This document shows, in pieces, positions 9,979 to 20,490 of a stretch of DNA of 61,146 nucleotides. The stretch comes from Avibacterium gallinarum. Lineage in GTDB: Bacteria; Pseudomonadota; Gammaproteobacteria; Enterobacterales; Pasteurellaceae. Within the stretch, counting starts at the first letter, position 1, and the number at the start of each line of letters is the position of its first letter. The notes beneath the pieces were generated by a model. That model was not told the origin of the DNA. It did no database searches and saw only the letters and a list, made by a program, of their open reading frames with translations. The position numbers and the translations under genes were made by a program. The stretch is from assembly GCF_002921135.1 (NCBI RefSeq), contig NZ_PQVJ01000020.1, positions 1 to 61,146 on the forward strand, written 5' to 3'.

Positions 9979-10632
9979 TTAAGAATTTGTTACGGAATTA
10001 TACCCCAATAATTGGGTGAAGTGTGTAACTAATTTGGGCGAAACCTTGTCTGGCTGTGCTTCTTCTTGCGGGATAAAATCTGCCATTTGACACATTTCAA
10101 GCCCAGCATAACCACAGGGGTTAATGTATAAGAAAGGCGTAAGATCCATATTGATATTTAGCGCTAAACCGTGGAAAGAACAGCCTTTGCGAATGCGTAA
10201 ACCGAGCGAGCAGATTTTTTTGCCGTCCACATACACCCCTGGTGCATCGGCTTTGGGATAGCCTTCAATGCCGTAATCTGCCAGCGTTTGCACCACCGAT
10301 TGTTCAAGAGCGGTAACCAGTTGGCGTACATTGAGATCTTTGCCTTGCGCTTTTAGGCGTTTAATGTCGATCAACACATACATAACTTGCTGACCCAATC
10401 CGTGATAGGTGATTTGTCCGCCACGATCCGATTGCACCACAGGGATCGCGCTTTGTTGCAATAAATGTTCAGGCTTGCCCGCAGAGCCTTGGGTGAACAC
10501 CGCAGGGTGCTGAACGAGCCAGATTTCATCTTGGGTATTTTCATCACGATTATCAGTAAATTGCTGCATTTTATGCCAAATTTCTTGATAATCTTGCACG
10601 CCAAGTTGGCGGATAATAATGGATTGGGTCAT
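9979..10632 (-). CDS. lipB: Octanoyltransferase
   Basis: Transfers octanoate from acyl carrier protein to lipoyl domains, the first step of endogenous lipoate synthesis. The 217-residue sequence shows [23 protein letters not shown] (RGG-x-TYHGPG-like region), the catalytic-type cysteine and lysine in [26 protein letters not shown], and [13 protein letters not shown]. It lies between ybeD and lipA in the order also found in E. coli. Confidence 0.97.
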   Translation of the reverse strand: MTQSIIIRQLGVQDYQEIWHKMQQFTDNRDENTQDEIWLVQHPAVFTQGSAGKPEHLLQQSAIPVVQSDRGGQITYHGLGQQVMYVLIDIKRLKAQGKDLNVRQLVTALEQSVVQTLADYGIEGYPKADAPGVYVDGKKICSLGLRIRKGCSFHGLALNINMDLTPFLYINPCGYAGLEMCQMADFIPQEEAQPDKVSPKLVTHFTQLLGYNSVTNS

Positions 10633-10658
10633 CGCCTTTACCTTATTGTTTATGCAGA

Positions 10659-10961
10659 TTAAAGCACCATTCTTACGCCGTCAATTTTGGCAAGTTCGCT
10701 ATAAAGGGTTTCCACTTGCTCAATATTTTCAGCCACAATATCCACAGAAATGGATTTGTATGTGCCTTTTCCGCTCACATTTTCACGCGGATTATAATCG
10801 CCCTTGGCATATTTTTGTACCACAGCGATCACATCATCAGCTAAATCTGGGCGGTTTGCGCCCACCACTTTGAAGGTGAAATCACAAGGGAATTCAAGAA
10901 GATCTTTAAGTTGCTTTTGTGGAATATCTTCAAGTTTTACGACTTTTTCTTGTTCTGCCAT
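10659..10961 (-). CDS. ybeD: YbeD/DUF493 family protein
   Basis: Small cytosolic protein (100 residues) of the YbeD/DUF493 family, with the family-typical [15 protein letters not shown] near the N-terminus and an ACT-like alternating beta/alpha pattern ending DGVRMVL. Its biochemical role is not established; the fold suggests a regulatory domain. It sits between dacA and lipB as in E. coli. A hairpin upstream (10985-11013) separates it from dacA, so it probably has its own promoter. Confidence 0.9.
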   Translation of the reverse strand: MAEQEKVVKLEDIPQKQLKDLLEFPCDFTFKVVGANRPDLADDVIAVVQKYAKGDYNPRENVSGKGTYKSISVDIVAENIEQVETLYSELAKIDGVRMVL

Positions 10962-10984
10962 TTTTTTGTCCTCAAATTTGTTAA

Positions 10985-11013
10985 AAATTTAGACCGCACT
11001 TTGTTTAGTGCGG
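10985..11013 (-). terminator. Terminator between dacA and ybeD
   Basis: The arms CCGCACT (10994-11000) and AGTGCGG (11007-11013) form a hairpin followed on the minus strand by an AT-rich stretch ending in TTTTT. The left arm is part of a perfect uptake sequence, so the uptake signal doubles as a terminator stem. Confidence 0.65.
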
Positions 11014-11055
11014 CCATTTGAGCTTTAGATTGGGAAGATTTTGCCAATTTCAAGT

Positions 11056-12243
11056 TTAGCTGAATAAACTTTTTACAGTTAGCACTAACCAATCCCAGAT
11101 TTTGCCGAAGAAACCGCCTTCTTCAACATTGTTCATTACTTGTAAATCTACTTTAGCAATGTCTTTACCATCAAGCTGATAGGTGATTTTGCCCACCACT
11201 TGGCCTTTCGCCAGTGGCGCTTCAAGGTATTTTTTGTCTAAATCATAACGGGCTTTCACTTCTGCTTGGCGACCTTTTGGCAAGGTGATAAATTGATCTT
11301 GCAATACGCCAAGTTGCACTTTGCTGTTATCGCCATAATAAACGCTTTGTTCAGAAACGGTTTTGTTGGCTTCTAAGGCTTTGAAGGTTTCAAAGTTAGC
11401 AAATCCCCATTGCAATAATTTCTTGCTTTCAATTTCACGGCCTTTGTAAGTTGGCACGCCCATCACCACTGAAATTAAACGCATATTGCCGTTGCCCAAT
11501 GCGGAAGCCACAAGGTTGTAGCCGGCTTTGTCTGTATGGCCTGTTTTCATACCATCGACTTTAAGGGTTTTATCCCACAACAAGCCATTGCGATTTGGTT
11601 GGCGAATTTTGTTGAAAGTGAATTCTTTTTCTGCATAGATTTTGTATTCTTCAGGTAAATCACGAATGATATGTGCGCCAATTAATGCCATATCACGGGC
11701 GGAAGAATATTGATTTTCGTCATCTAAGCCGTGTACGGTGGTGAAATGGGTGTTTTTCAGACCAAACTGCTCCACATATTTATTCATTGCATTGATGAAA
11801 TTTTGTGTTGAGCCTGAAACGTGTTCCGCCATTGCCACGCAAGCATCATTGCCCGATACCACGATGATCCCGCGATTAAGATCGGCAACGGAAACCTGCT
11901 GGTTTAAATTTAGGAACATTTTTGATGAACCCGGGAAATTTTTACCCCAAGCGCTATTACCAATGGTAACCATATCCGAATCGTGGATTTTGCCTTGTTT
12001 TAACGCATCGCCCACCACATAGCTTGTCATCATTTTGGTGAGCGAAGCAGGGTATTGGCGTTGATCAGGGTTAAATGCTGCTAACACCGCACCAGAATTG
12101 TAATCCATTAAAATATAGGTTTGTGCATTAAGTTGTGGTGCGGCAATGCCATATTGAATATCTTCTGCCATTACAGAATGGCTTGCGCATAATGTAGCAG
12201 TGATAAGGGCAAATTTGGTTTTTTTAAGCATATGTTTAAACAT
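11056..12243 (-). CDS. dacA: D-alanyl-D-alanine carboxypeptidase (PBP5/6 type)
   Basis: Low-molecular-weight penicillin-binding protein that trims the terminal D-Ala of peptidoglycan pentapeptides in the periplasm. The 395-residue product has a signal peptide ending near SVMAE, the active-site SLTK (YPASLTKMM), the SGN motif (VVSGNDACVAMAE) and KTG (GMKTGHTDKAGYN). A C-terminal beta domain is followed by an amphipathic helix (GKIWDWLVLTVKSLFS) that anchors such proteins to the inner membrane. It lies downstream of rlpA in the elongation cluster. Confidence 0.96.
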   Translation of the reverse strand: MFKHMLKKTKFALITATLCASHSVMAEDIQYGIAAPQLNAQTYILMDYNSGAVLAAFNPDQRQYPASLTKMMTSYVVGDALKQGKIHDSDMVTIGNSAWGKNFPGSSKMFLNLNQQVSVADLNRGIIVVSGNDACVAMAEHVSGSTQNFINAMNKYVEQFGLKNTHFTTVHGLDDENQYSSARDMALIGAHIIRDLPEEYKIYAEKEFTFNKIRQPNRNGLLWDKTLKVDGMKTGHTDKAGYNLVASALGNGNMRLISVVMGVPTYKGREIESKKLLQWGFANFETFKALEANKTVSEQSVYYGDNSKVQLGVLQDQFITLPKGRQAEVKARYDLDKKYLEAPLAKGQVVGKITYQLDGKDIAKVDLQVMNNVEEGGFFGKIWDWLVLTVKSLFS

Positions 12244-12272
12244 AGTTCCTTACGTCCTAAATAGAGTTAAAT

Positions 12273-13109
12273 TTATTTGTGGCTATAAATAATCAGTGGC
12301 TTAGTGCCATTTAATTTATGAAGTTTGGCTTTAAATTGTTGTGCTTCACGTTTAGTTTTAAATGGCCCAAAGGAAATACTGTGAGATTTTTTATTTGAGT
12401 CAATTTTTGTTTTGACTTTTAAGCGTTTGGCTTGTTTCGCCATTTGTATTGCTTGTTTGTAGGTTAAGTTTAGCATTTTTACTTTATAACCTGAAAAATC
12501 TGTGTCTGAAAGCACCGCACTTTGTTTTGCGGATAGATCCAAACGTTTTACGGCTTCTGGTGTTTTCACCATTTTAGCAAGACTGTGCGTTCCCGCACCG
12601 AGAATTTTCCCTTTATGATTAACGTGTAGCGCCTCAACGCGAACTTGTCCGATACCACGATGAATAATCCCCAGTTCTTTTGCGGCAACAAGAGAAAGAT
12701 CAATAATTCTTCCTTTTATGAAAGGGCCGCGATCGTTAATTTTTACGATCACTTTTCTGCCGTTGTGTAAATTGGTGACCAAGGCGTAAGAATTTAATGG
12801 CAGCGTTTTGTGTGCTGCTGTATAGCGATTAGGATCATAATATTCACCATTGGAGGTTTTACGTCCTGAAAATTTTTGGTGGTAGTAACTTCCTCCCCCT
12901 GTTTTGGCGTAGTGCTTAGCCGTACTCGGGTGTTTGGTGGTGTAACTGACTCCATTGACCACATAGGTGTGAGTCTTATCAGATATTTTTTGGTGTACCA
13001 GTTTAGGGCCTTTCACCCCATATAATTTTTGCGTTTCGGCATTGCTATTCACACTTGCTAGTGTGAGTAGAAATGCCAAACTCAGCTTAATTATTTGTGT
13101 TAATTTCAT
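12273..13109 (-). CDS. rlpA: RlpA-family septal ring lytic transglycosylase with SPOR domain
   Basis: A 278-residue exported protein. After a signal peptide (ending SNSNA) comes the double-psi beta-barrel: SGRKTSNGEYYDPNRYTAAHKTLP, VTNLHNGRKVIVKINDRGPF and RIIDLSLVAAKELGI, the RlpA signature with its conserved H and D residues. The C-terminal 75 or so residues form a SPOR domain (SISFGPFKTKREAQQF) that binds denuded glycan strands at division sites. E. coli RlpA is a lipoprotein, but this signal peptide has no lipobox cysteine, so the protein should be soluble in the periplasm. It sits between rodA and dacA. Confidence 0.9.
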   Translation of the reverse strand: MKLTQIIKLSLAFLLTLASVNSNAETQKLYGVKGPKLVHQKISDKTHTYVVNGVSYTTKHPSTAKHYAKTGGGSYYHQKFSGRKTSNGEYYDPNRYTAAHKTLPLNSYALVTNLHNGRKVIVKINDRGPFIKGRIIDLSLVAAKELGIIHRGIGQVRVEALHVNHKGKILGAGTHSLAKMVKTPEAVKRLDLSAKQSAVLSDTDFSGYKVKMLNLTYKQAIQMAKQAKRLKVKTKIDSNKKSHSISFGPFKTKREAQQFKAKLHKLNGTKPLIIYSHK

Positions 13110-13167
13110 TTTGATTATTCACTTTAGTTAAAATTTTGTTGGAATACTGGTTAAGAACAATAAATTC

Positions 13168-14283
13168 TTAGTTAGTTCCCCTAAAGAAATGTTCTTTATG
13201 GCTATGAATGGACATAATCAAGCCAAAACCTGCCATTAATGTAACAAAAGACGTCCCACCATAGCTCATTAATGGGAGCGGCACACCCACCACGGGTAAA
13301 ATGCCACTCACCATGCCAATATTCACAAAAACATAAACAAAAAAGATCAGCGTTAATGCCCCAACAAGGGTACGACCGAAAGCATTTTGTGCTTCCACGC
13401 CAATCACCAAACCTCTTGCCACAATAAATAAATAAAGGCACATCAAAACGGCGAAACCAACCATTCCGTGTTCTTCACTTAATACGGCAAAGATAAAATC
13501 GGTATGGGGTTCAGGCAAAAATTCTAGCTGAGATTGTGTGCCTTGCATCCAACCTTTGCCCCAAATACCACCCGAACCAATGGCAATTTTTGATTGCAAA
13601 ATATGATAGCCCGCGCCAAGGGGATCTTTTTCTGGATCAAGCAAGGTTAGCACCCTTGTGCGTTGATAATCGTGCATTAGGTAAAACCACATTATAGGGA
13701 TAAAACCAGCCAGTCCAATCACTGCAATTAAAATCAGCCACCAGCTCATTCCTGCTAGAAAAACAACGAAAATTCCAGACGCACTTACCAGAATTGATGT
13801 GCCTAAATCAGGCTGAATGGCAACCAATAGGGTAGGCACAATAATAATAAAGAGTGCAATAAAGGTGTGTCTTAAGGTTGGCGGAAGCGGACGTTTACCT
13901 AAATACACCGCCACCATTAACGGCACGGCAAGTTTGACGATCTCCGAAGGCTGAAAACGGAATAAGCCGAGATCTAGCCAACGCTGCGCGCCTTTACTGG
14001 TTGTTCCCACTAAATCCACTAAAATCAGCAATATAATGCCAATACCAAATAAATAAGGGGCAATACCTTGATAAAAACGTGGAGAAAATTGTGCCATAAC
14101 AAACATCACCACAAAGCCTAGGGTAACTTGAATGATGCGGTTGCGGAACATCACTTCATTGCCACCAGAAGCGCTATATAGCACGAATAATCCATAGGCG
14201 GAAATCATTACAAGACCAAGAAATAGCCAGAAATCAATGTGTAAACGCTGCCACAAGCCGAGCCAGATTTTCCTTTTACTCAT
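13168..14283 (-). CDS. rodA: Rod-shape determining SEDS glycosyltransferase RodA
   Basis: Integral-membrane SEDS peptidoglycan polymerase that works with PBP2 in cell elongation. The 371 residues contain about ten hydrophobic segments and the SEDS signature near the C-terminus ([27 protein letters not shown]), with the conserved Asp region [14 protein letters not shown] before it. The start codon overlaps the mrdA stop by one base (TAATG), indicating coupled translation of the polymerase and its transpeptidase partner. Confidence 0.96.
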   Translation of the reverse strand: MSKRKIWLGLWQRLHIDFWLFLGLVMISAYGLFVLYSASGGNEVMFRNRIIQVTLGFVVMFVMAQFSPRFYQGIAPYLFGIGIILLILVDLVGTTSKGAQRWLDLGLFRFQPSEIVKLAVPLMVAVYLGKRPLPPTLRHTFIALFIIIVPTLLVAIQPDLGTSILVSASGIFVVFLAGMSWWLILIAVIGLAGFIPIMWFYLMHDYQRTRVLTLLDPEKDPLGAGYHILQSKIAIGSGGIWGKGWMQGTQSQLEFLPEPHTDFIFAVLSEEHGMVGFAVLMCLYLFIVARGLVIGVEAQNAFGRTLVGALTLIFFVYVFVNIGMVSGILPVVGVPLPLMSYGGTSFVTLMAGFGLIMSIHSHKEHFFRGTN

Positions 14284-16220
14284 TATTCTGTTTCCTCTTG
14301 TTGGGGTTGAGCTTCGTTCTGTTTATTTTCCATTTGGTTTACTTGTGGAAGCCGCTGATTAAGATAATAATCCATAATTTTTCTTACTACAGGGCCGGCG
14401 TTGCTACCGCCACCGCCTGCATTTTCTAAAATGATAGAAACCACAATTTTCGGGTCTTCATAAGGGGCATAGCCGATAAACCACGCGTGATCGTGCAATT
14501 CTTTGCTCAGCGATTTAGCGTTATAGGTTTGGTTTTCTTTTAAGCTGAAAACCTGTGCGGTGCCTGATTTACCAGCAACGTGATAGTTCGTGCCAGCAAA
14601 GGCTTTACGCCCTGTCCCATTGCTCGCATTAATCACGTTATACATACCACGTTTGGCTTGCGCCCAATAGTTATCATTGGCTTTAATGTCGGGATATAAA
14701 AAAGGATCTTGGTAAGGTTCAAAGAAAGAGCCTTCCACCCCTTTCATTAAGTGCGGTGTATTTACCTTGCCATTATTAATCAAGATGGCTAAGGCTTTTG
14801 CCACTTGCAATGGCGTTGCTGTCCAATAGCCTTGCCCAATGCCTACGGAGATGGTATCACCCTGTAGCCAAGGTTTTTTATACCGTTTTTGTTTCCACTC
14901 GCGCGAAGGCATAATTGCCGAGGTTTCTTCACGAATATCCAACCCTGTTGGCAGACCAAAACCAAAGGCTTTCATCCAACCAGAAAGTTTATCAATCCCC
15001 ATATTGTAAGCGAGCTGATAAAAGTAAGTATCGGAAGATTCGGTAATCGCTTTATTGAGATCCGTATAGCCGTGGCCTGATTTTTTCCAGTCACGGAAAC
15101 GTTTGGTGCTATTTGGCAACATCCAATAGCCCGGATCAAACACCGTTGTGCTTGGCGTGATCAAGGCTTCTTGCAACCCAGCTACCGCAATAAACGGTTT
15201 TACCGTAGAAGCGGGCGGATAAGCTCCTTGCGTAACGCGGCTATAAAGTGGACGCTCAGGATCTTCAAGCAGGCGTTTGTAATCTTTACCTGAAATACCA
15301 TCAACGAAAAGATTATTGTCATAACTTGGGGTTGAAACCATCGCTAAAATGCTGCTATCTTTTGGATCTAGCACCACCACTGCGCCTTTATGACCTGCTA
15401 ACAGATCGGTGATATAACGTTGCAATTCTAAATCAATGGTGAGATGAATGCTTTTACCCGCTACTGCAGGCTGTTCGCGCAATTTACGGATCACCTTGCC
15501 ACGGTTGTTAATTTCTACTTCTTCAAAGCCCACTTCACCGTGTAATTGTTCTTCGTAATAGCGTTCGATACCGAGCTTGCCGATATTGTGCGAGCCAGCA
15601 TAATTGGCGTATTTGTCTTCTTTTTTCAGGCGTTCCACATCTTTATCATTAATTTTTGCCACATAACCTAAAATATGGGTGAGCGGTTCGCCGTACAAAT
15701 AATGACGTTTAAAATAAGGTTTAACGGATAAACTCGGGAATTGATGCTGATTTACCGCAAAACGTGCGATCTGTTCTTCGGTGAGATCAGGCTTGAGTAA
15801 AATGGACGTATAGCGCGAAGAACGGCGGCGTTCTTTCTTAAAGTTCGCAATATCGTCTTCATTTAAGCCCACCATTTGCTTGAGCTGTTCAAAAGTGCGG
15901 TCTAAATTTTCCACTTTTTCTGGCACGATATATAAGCCAAAAAAGGTGAGATTTTCGGCAAGCAATTTGCCATAGCGATCGTAAATCAAACCGCGTGTTG
16001 GTGGCAACGGCAATAATTTGATACGGTTACCGTTAGAACGGGTTTGATAAGTGTCATAATTGACGATTTGCAGATGATATAAATTGGTGAGCAAAATTGC
16101 AGACAGCCCAAGCACGCCTAAAAAAGACACCAAGGCGCGGCGAATAAACAGATTGCGCTCCGCTTTTTTATCGCGGATCGGTTCCATTGTTGGCTGAGAA
16201 AGCAATTTCTTTAAATCCAT
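14283..16220 (-). CDS. mrdA: Penicillin-binding protein 2, peptidoglycan transpeptidase
   Basis: High-molecular-weight class B PBP that cross-links peptidoglycan during elongation. The 645-residue product has one N-terminal membrane segment (about 29-49), a pedestal region, and the transpeptidase motifs STVK (PPASTVKPF), SSD (ITESSDTYF) and KSGT (GKSGTAQVF). It begins three bases after rlmH and is coupled to rodA. The C-terminus is Gln/Glu rich ([11 protein letters not shown]). Confidence 0.97.
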   Translation of the reverse strand: MDLKKLLSQPTMEPIRDKKAERNLFIRRALVSFLGVLGLSAILLTNLYHLQIVNYDTYQTRSNGNRIKLLPLPPTRGLIYDRYGKLLAENLTFFGLYIVPEKVENLDRTFEQLKQMVGLNEDDIANFKKERRRSSRYTSILLKPDLTEEQIARFAVNQHQFPSLSVKPYFKRHYLYGEPLTHILGYVAKINDKDVERLKKEDKYANYAGSHNIGKLGIERYYEEQLHGEVGFEEVEINNRGKVIRKLREQPAVAGKSIHLTIDLELQRYITDLLAGHKGAVVVLDPKDSSILAMVSTPSYDNNLFVDGISGKDYKRLLEDPERPLYSRVTQGAYPPASTVKPFIAVAGLQEALITPSTTVFDPGYWMLPNSTKRFRDWKKSGHGYTDLNKAITESSDTYFYQLAYNMGIDKLSGWMKAFGFGLPTGLDIREETSAIMPSREWKQKRYKKPWLQGDTISVGIGQGYWTATPLQVAKALAILINNGKVNTPHLMKGVEGSFFEPYQDPFLYPDIKANDNYWAQAKRGMYNVINASNGTGRKAFAGTNYHVAGKSGTAQVFSLKENQTYNAKSLSKELHDHAWFIGYAPYEDPKIVVSIILENAGGGGSNAGPVVRKIMDYYLNQRLPQVNQMENKQNEAQPQQEETE

Positions 16221-16223
16221 TGA

Positions 16224-16691
16224 TTACTCTCGATGATAAGGGTGATTGGTAGTAATCGACCAAGCACGATACAAACTCTCTGCCACCACCACGCGCACTA
16301 AAGGGTGGGGTAAGGTTAAAGGGGAAAGCGACCAGCTTTGTTCGGCGGCAGCTTTACATTCTGGCGATAAACCTTCAGGCCCGCCGATGAGCAAACATAA
16401 ATCCCGTCCATCATTTTTCCACCCCTCTAGCTGTTGTGCCAGTTGTTCGGTTGTCCAAGGTTTACCGGGAATGTCTAAGGTAACAATCTTATTGCGCCCA
16501 CAAGCCGCCAGCATTGCTTTGCCCTCTTGCTCCAAAATGCGTTTAATGTCTGCATTTTTGCCACGTTTGCCCGCAGGGATTTCGATTAGTTCAAAGGGCA
16601 TATCCTTTGGGAAACGGCGTTGATATTCTTCAAAGCCTGTGCTTACCCAAGCTGGCATTTTTGTGCCTACCGCAATTAATTGGATCTTCAT
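16224..16691 (-). CDS. rlmH: 23S rRNA pseudouridine-1915 N3-methyltransferase
   Basis: SPOUT-class methyltransferase (155 residues) that modifies pseudouridine 1915 of 23S rRNA. The knotted cofactor-binding region is visible as [10 protein letters not shown] followed by [27 protein letters not shown] and the family C-terminus NHPYHRE. Its ATG directly follows the rsfS stop (TAAATG), and mrdA starts three bases after its stop. Confidence 0.96.
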   Translation of the reverse strand: MKIQLIAVGTKMPAWVSTGFEEYQRRFPKDMPFELIEIPAGKRGKNADIKRILEQEGKAMLAACGRNKIVTLDIPGKPWTTEQLAQQLEGWKNDGRDLCLLIGGPEGLSPECKAAAEQSWSLSPLTLPHPLVRVVVAESLYRAWSITTNHPYHRE

Positions 16692-17003
16692 TTAGCCCCA
16701 AAGTTTCTCTAATTGATACATTTCGCGGCTGTCTGCTTGCATAATATGCACCATCGCTTGCCCGAAATCGACCACCACCCAATCGGCAGTAGCTTTGCCC
16801 TCTTCACCGAAGGATTCAAAACCCGCTTGCTTGCTTTCATCAATCAGTTTTTGCGCCAAAGAACTAATATGGCGACTTGATGTGCCTGTGCAAATAATCA
16901 TATTGTCCGTTACGCTTGATTTGCCTTGCACATCTAAATGCAAAATATCAACGGCTTTTAAATCGTCTAATTTGTTAATTAAAAAATCTACTAATGTTGT
17001 CAT
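16692..17003 (-). CDS. rsfS: Ribosomal silencing factor RsfS
   Basis: A 103-residue protein of the RsfS/YbeB/Iojap family, which binds uL14 on the large subunit and blocks subunit joining in slow growth. Family motifs are [27 protein letters not shown] and [16 protein letters not shown] with the YQLEKLWG terminus. It is the first gene of the minus-strand run rsfS-rlmH-mrdA-rodA. Confidence 0.96.
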   Translation of the reverse strand: MTTLVDFLINKLDDLKAVDILHLDVQGKSSVTDNMIICTGTSSRHISSLAQKLIDESKQAGFESFGEEGKATADWVVVDFGQAMVHIMQADSREMYQLEKLWG

Positions 17004-17077
17004 ACGAAATATTATCGCTCATTAAATTTGTGTGTTAAAAATCCGTCAATTCTATCACGAGATAAAACAGAAATAAT

Positions 17078-17142
17078 AGAAAAAATCACCGCACTTTTCT
17101 TGTTTATGTTTTGTTTATAAAAGTGGTTTATAAAAGTGCGGT
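17078..17142 (-). terminator. Paired-uptake-sequence terminator after rhlB
   Basis: Perfect inverted 11-mers ACCGCACTTTT (17088-17098) and AAAAGTGCGGT (17132-17142) can form a hairpin, followed on the minus strand by a run of T. It lies in the 162-base gap between rhlB and rsfS and probably terminates rhlB. Confidence 0.65.
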
Positions 17143-17165
17143 GGAATTTTTGCGATTTTTTGAGA

Positions 17166-18413
17166 TTAATAACGCTTTTTAAAATTGCGTTTATTATTTT
17201 GATAATGGCTTTGCCCAGTGCGTTTGCGGTAAGGTTTTGGCAAATCACTGAGTAGCGCTTGCGGATCATATTGGCTCACTGGAATGGAATGGCCAATATA
17301 TTCTTCAATGGCAGGTAAATTCATTGCATATTCTTCACAAGCAAAACTAATGGAAACGCCACTTTCGCCTGCGCGCCCTGTGCGCCCAATGCGATGCACA
17401 TAATCCTCGCGATCATCAGGCAAATCATAGTTGAAAACGTGCGTAACATCAGGAATATGTAAGCCACGCGCGGCAACATCGGTGGCCACTAAAATATCTA
17501 ATTTGCCTTCAGTGAATTGTTGCAATAAGGCAAGGCGTTTTTTCTGTGCCACATCGCCTGTGAGCAGCCCCACACGATGCCCATCAGCGGCTAAATAGCC
17601 CCAAATTTCTTCGCAGCGATGTTTGGTGTTCGCGAAAATAATGCAACGCTCAGGCCATTCTTCTTCCAACAATGTCATTAATAACGCCATTTTGTCTTGG
17701 TTAGACGGATAAAACAGCTCTTCTTTAATGCGGTGGCCTGTTTTTTGCAGCGGCTCAACTTCCACATACTCAGGATCATTCATATCTTCAAAGGCAAGCT
17801 CACGCACTTTATAAGAAAGAGTCGCGGAAAAGAGCATTGTTAAGCGTTCAGCAGGGGGCGGACATTTTCGCAGTAAGTAGCGAATATCTTTGATAAAGCC
17901 TAGATCGAACATTCGATCTGCTTCATCTAGCACCACCACTTCAATATCCGTTAAGCGAATAATGCCTTGTTTGACATAATCAATCACGCGTCCTGTTGTG
18001 CCGATTAAAATATCAATGCCTTGCTCAATCACTTTAAGCTGTTTATCGTAGCCATCGCCCCCATAAGCTAGCCCCATTTTTAGCCCAGTGGCTTGTGAGA
18101 GTGCCGTACCATCATTGCTAATTTGCACGGCAAGCTCGCGCGTGGGCGCTAAAATTAACGCACGCGGTTGCTTGGCATTATGCTGCGAATTTTCGCTTAA
18201 TAAATGATGAAAGGTGGCGGTGAGAAAGGCCATTGTTTTGCCTGTACCTGTTTGCGCTTGCCCTGCTACATCACGTCCTGCAAGGGTGATTGGCAAAGAA
18301 AGGGCTTGGATTGGCGTGCAGTATTCAAAACCGTTTTTCTCTAAACACTGTAATACGCTTGGATTTAGTGGTAAATCAGCAAAACGTTGCTGAGTTAAAT
18401 GATCATTTTGCAT
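17166..18413 (-). CDS. rhlB: ATP-dependent RNA helicase RhlB
   Basis: DEAD-box RNA helicase, in Gammaproteobacteria a partner of RNase E in the degradosome. The start at 18413 ([16 protein letters not shown]) matches the E. coli RhlB N-terminus; the open frame runs another 61 codons upstream, but that part looks non-coding. The 415-residue product has the Q motif ([10 protein letters not shown]), motif [13 protein letters not shown] in [18 protein letters not shown], and motif [12 protein letters not shown]. The basic C-terminus ([23 protein letters not shown]) should bind RNA. The ribosome site is weak. Confidence 0.93.
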   Translation of the reverse strand: MQNDHLTQQRFADLPLNPSVLQCLEKNGFEYCTPIQALSLPITLAGRDVAGQAQTGTGKTMAFLTATFHHLLSENSQHNAKQPRALILAPTRELAVQISNDGTALSQATGLKMGLAYGGDGYDKQLKVIEQGIDILIGTTGRVIDYVKQGIIRLTDIEVVVLDEADRMFDLGFIKDIRYLLRKCPPPAERLTMLFSATLSYKVRELAFEDMNDPEYVEVEPLQKTGHRIKEELFYPSNQDKMALLMTLLEEEWPERCIIFANTKHRCEEIWGYLAADGHRVGLLTGDVAQKKRLALLQQFTEGKLDILVATDVAARGLHIPDVTHVFNYDLPDDREDYVHRIGRTGRAGESGVSISFACEEYAMNLPAIEEYIGHSIPVSQYDPQALLSDLPKPYRKRTGQSHYQNNKRNFKKRY

Positions 18414-18888
18414 AGTTATCTGACTATTTTCGATTTTATGAGAAAAAATTGTGCTAAGCATAGCATGAAGGGCAGAAATCCCCAAAAATTCTTCTTTTCT
18501 CTCTTCTTTATCTCTAAAAAAGGGAATAAATAAAGTGCGGTTAAAAATGTAGCATTTATTGGTTTTTTTATTACTTTTTATTTTGTTTTGTAGCAAGGAT
18601 AAATTACCCCGTTATGCTTAGAAAAGGCAAATTATCTAGGATTTTAATAACTCTTAAGGGTTATTTTTATGTGGCAAAAATAACTCAAAAAGGTTATTCC
18701 TAATAAAAACATTGATCAAACGCAAAAAATAGCAAAATAGCGCTGAAAAATGAGAATGAATTTGTTATTTTTAAGCGTGAAAAACTTTCTCTTAATTCAT
18801 TATCATATTGTTTTTAATGAGAAAAATTATCATTTATTGCTTAAGTTTATTTGTTGTACAACATTGATCAATGTATGGAGTAATTATC
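18414..18888. other. Divergent rhlB/nrfA intergenic region
   Basis: About 475 AT-rich bases without a convincing gene separate rhlB from nrfA. It holds an uptake sequence near 18535, an FNR-like site at 18712-18725, a weak Fur-like match at 18819-18837 (13 of 19), and a second TTGATCAA palindrome at 18864-18871 just before the nrfA ribosome site. The short open frames here have no coding character. Confidence 0.6.
18712..18725 (+). promoter_or_regulatory. FNR-like binding site upstream of nrfA
   Basis: TTGAT-N4-CGCAA matches 8 of 10 defined positions of the FNR consensus (TTGAT-N4-ATCAA). A centre at about 18718.5 would place a class II start site near 18760, and a -10-like GAGAAT lies at 18752-18757. 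FNR activation is the established control of nrfA in enterobacteria, so the position is sensible, but it was found by eye. Confidence 0.5.
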
Positions 18889-20382
18889 GTGAACATTTTC
18901 AGAAAAACTTTAGCTTCTCTGGCAATTGCTGGATTGACTTTAGTGTCTGCGCAACCTTTGATGGCGGCAGATAATAGTGTAGCAGAAAAGCGAGCTCCAA
19001 CTCGTGAGGAATTAGCAAAACCAAATCCTGATTTGAAAATTCAAGCAATCAGTGAACAATTTGCTGAAAAATATCCAAAACAATATAACAGTTGGGCTGC
19101 AACCGCAGAATCTACGGAAATTGTTCCGGCAATTGAAGTTGATCCTAGAATGATCGTAATGTGGGGCGGTTATGCGTTCTCAAAAGAATATAACAAACCG
19201 CGCGGTCACTTTTATACTGTAACTGACGTGCGCAATATTTTGCGTACAGGTGCGCCGTTTGATGCTAACAGCGGCCCACAACCAATGGCGTGCTGGACGT
19301 GTAAAGGCCCAGATGTGCCACGTTTAATTGCTGAATGGGGTGAAGAAGAATACTTCAACGGCAAATGGGCAAAAGGTGGGGCTGAAGTGGTAAATTCTAT
19401 CGGCTGTGCTGACTGTCACGACACCACATCAAAAGATTTTGCAGAAGGTAAACCTGCTTTACGCATTGCTCGTCCGCATGTTTTACGCGCCTTAGATGCG
19501 ATCGGAAAAGACTTCGCACATTTAGACAAAACAGACAAACGCGGCGCAATTTGTGCTAACTGTCACGTTGAATATTACTTTGATAAAAAAGTGGTAAACA
19601 ATGTGGTATTCCCTTGGATGAAAGGGGTAGATGTGGATAGTATGGAACAATACTATGACAATATCGAATTTTACGATTGGATTCACTCTATCTCTAAAAC
19701 ACCAATGTTGAAAGCACAGCACCCAGACTATGAAACTTGGTTACAAGGCACACACGGTAAAAATGGCGTAACCTGTGTGGATTGTCATATGCCAAAAGTA
19801 CAAGGGGCTGATGGCAAAGTTTACACAGACCACAAAATTGGTAATCCGCTTGATTCTTTTGAAAACACCTGTGCAAACTGCCACGACCAAAGCAAAGAAA
19901 CTTTAACCAAAGTGGTAGCAGGTCATAAAAAAGACATCAAAGACGTGATGATTAAACTTGAAGACCAAATCGTGAAAGCGCACTTTGAAGCGAAAGCGGC
20001 TTGGGACGCAGGTGCAACAGAAGAAGAAATGAAACCAGCATTGCAAGCTATCCGTCACGCACAATGGCGTTGGGATTATTCTGCTGCGGGCCACGGTGGT
20101 CATATTCACGCACCAGATATTATCTTAAAAACCATTGCAACAGGCTTAGATCGTATTGCTGACGCGCGTACTAAATTAGCCATTATTCTCACCAAACACG
20201 GTGTGAAACAGCCAATCAATTACCCAGATATTTCAACAGCTGAAAACGCGTGGAAAGCAATGGGCATTGATATTGAAAAAGAACGTGCAGCGAAAGCGAA
20301 ATTCCTCAAAGAAGTTGTTCCACAATGGAATAAAGAAGCGTTAGAAAAAGGCTTAATGGAGAAAGCTCCACCAGCAAAATAA
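18889..20382 (+). CDS. nrfA: Periplasmic pentahaem cytochrome c552 nitrite reductase
   Basis: Catalytic subunit that reduces nitrite to ammonium with six electrons. I choose the GTG at 18889 because a GGAG site lies eight bases upstream and the product then opens directly with a signal peptide ([16 protein letters not shown]...LMAA); an ATG at 18871 would overlap that ribosome site. The mature protein has the unusual active-site haem motif CWTCK and four CxxCH motifs (CADCH, CANCH, CVDCH, CANCH), the five-haem set of NrfA. The CWxCK haem needs a dedicated lyase, and a candidate lies four kilobases on. nrfB follows after a 108-base gap with a hairpin. Confidence 0.96.
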   Translation: MNIFRKTLASLAIAGLTLVSAQPLMAADNSVAEKRAPTREELAKPNPDLKIQAISEQFAEKYPKQYNSWAATAESTEIVPAIEVDPRMIVMWGGYAFSKEYNKPRGHFYTVTDVRNILRTGAPFDANSGPQPMACWTCKGPDVPRLIAEWGEEEYFNGKWAKGGAEVVNSIGCADCHDTTSKDFAEGKPALRIARPHVLRALDAIGKDFAHLDKTDKRGAICANCHVEYYFDKKVVNNVVFPWMKGVDVDSMEQYYDNIEFYDWIHSISKTPMLKAQHPDYETWLQGTHGKNGVTCVDCHMPKVQGADGKVYTDHKIGNPLDSFENTCANCHDQSKETLTKVVAGHKKDIKDVMIKLEDQIVKAHFEAKAAWDAGATEEEMKPALQAIRHAQWRWDYSAAGHGGHIHAPDIILKTIATGLDRIADARTKLAIILTKHGVKQPINYPDISTAENAWKAMGIDIEKERAAKAKFLKEVVPQWNKEALEKGLMEKAPPAK

Positions 20383-20393
20383 GCCAAAAAGTA

Positions 20394-20458
20394 ACCGCAC
20401 TTTATTAAGTGCCGACTTAGGAAGAGACCTTAAAGTGGGAAGAAAACTAAAGTGCGGT
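20394..20458 (+). terminator. Paired-uptake-sequence hairpin between nrfA and nrfB
   Basis: ACCGCACTTTA (20394-20404) and TAAAGTGCGGT (20448-20458) form a perfect 11-base stem followed by CTATTTTG, a weak T tract. As nrfB must be expressed with nrfA, the hairpin may attenuate transcription or protect the nrfA mRNA end rather than stop transcription fully. Confidence 0.5.
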
Positions 20459-20490
20459 CTATTTTGAACGAAAATTTGAGGTAATAAGAA

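Noticed and set aside
9612-10019. 135-codon plus-strand open frame opposite lipA
   Set aside because: It is a mirror frame of a highly conserved gene, with no ribosome site or recognisable domain.
18414-18596. 61-codon N-terminal extension of rhlB in open frame
   Set aside because: The extension is AT-rich and basic with no family match, while the codon at 18413 starts the known RhlB N-terminus.
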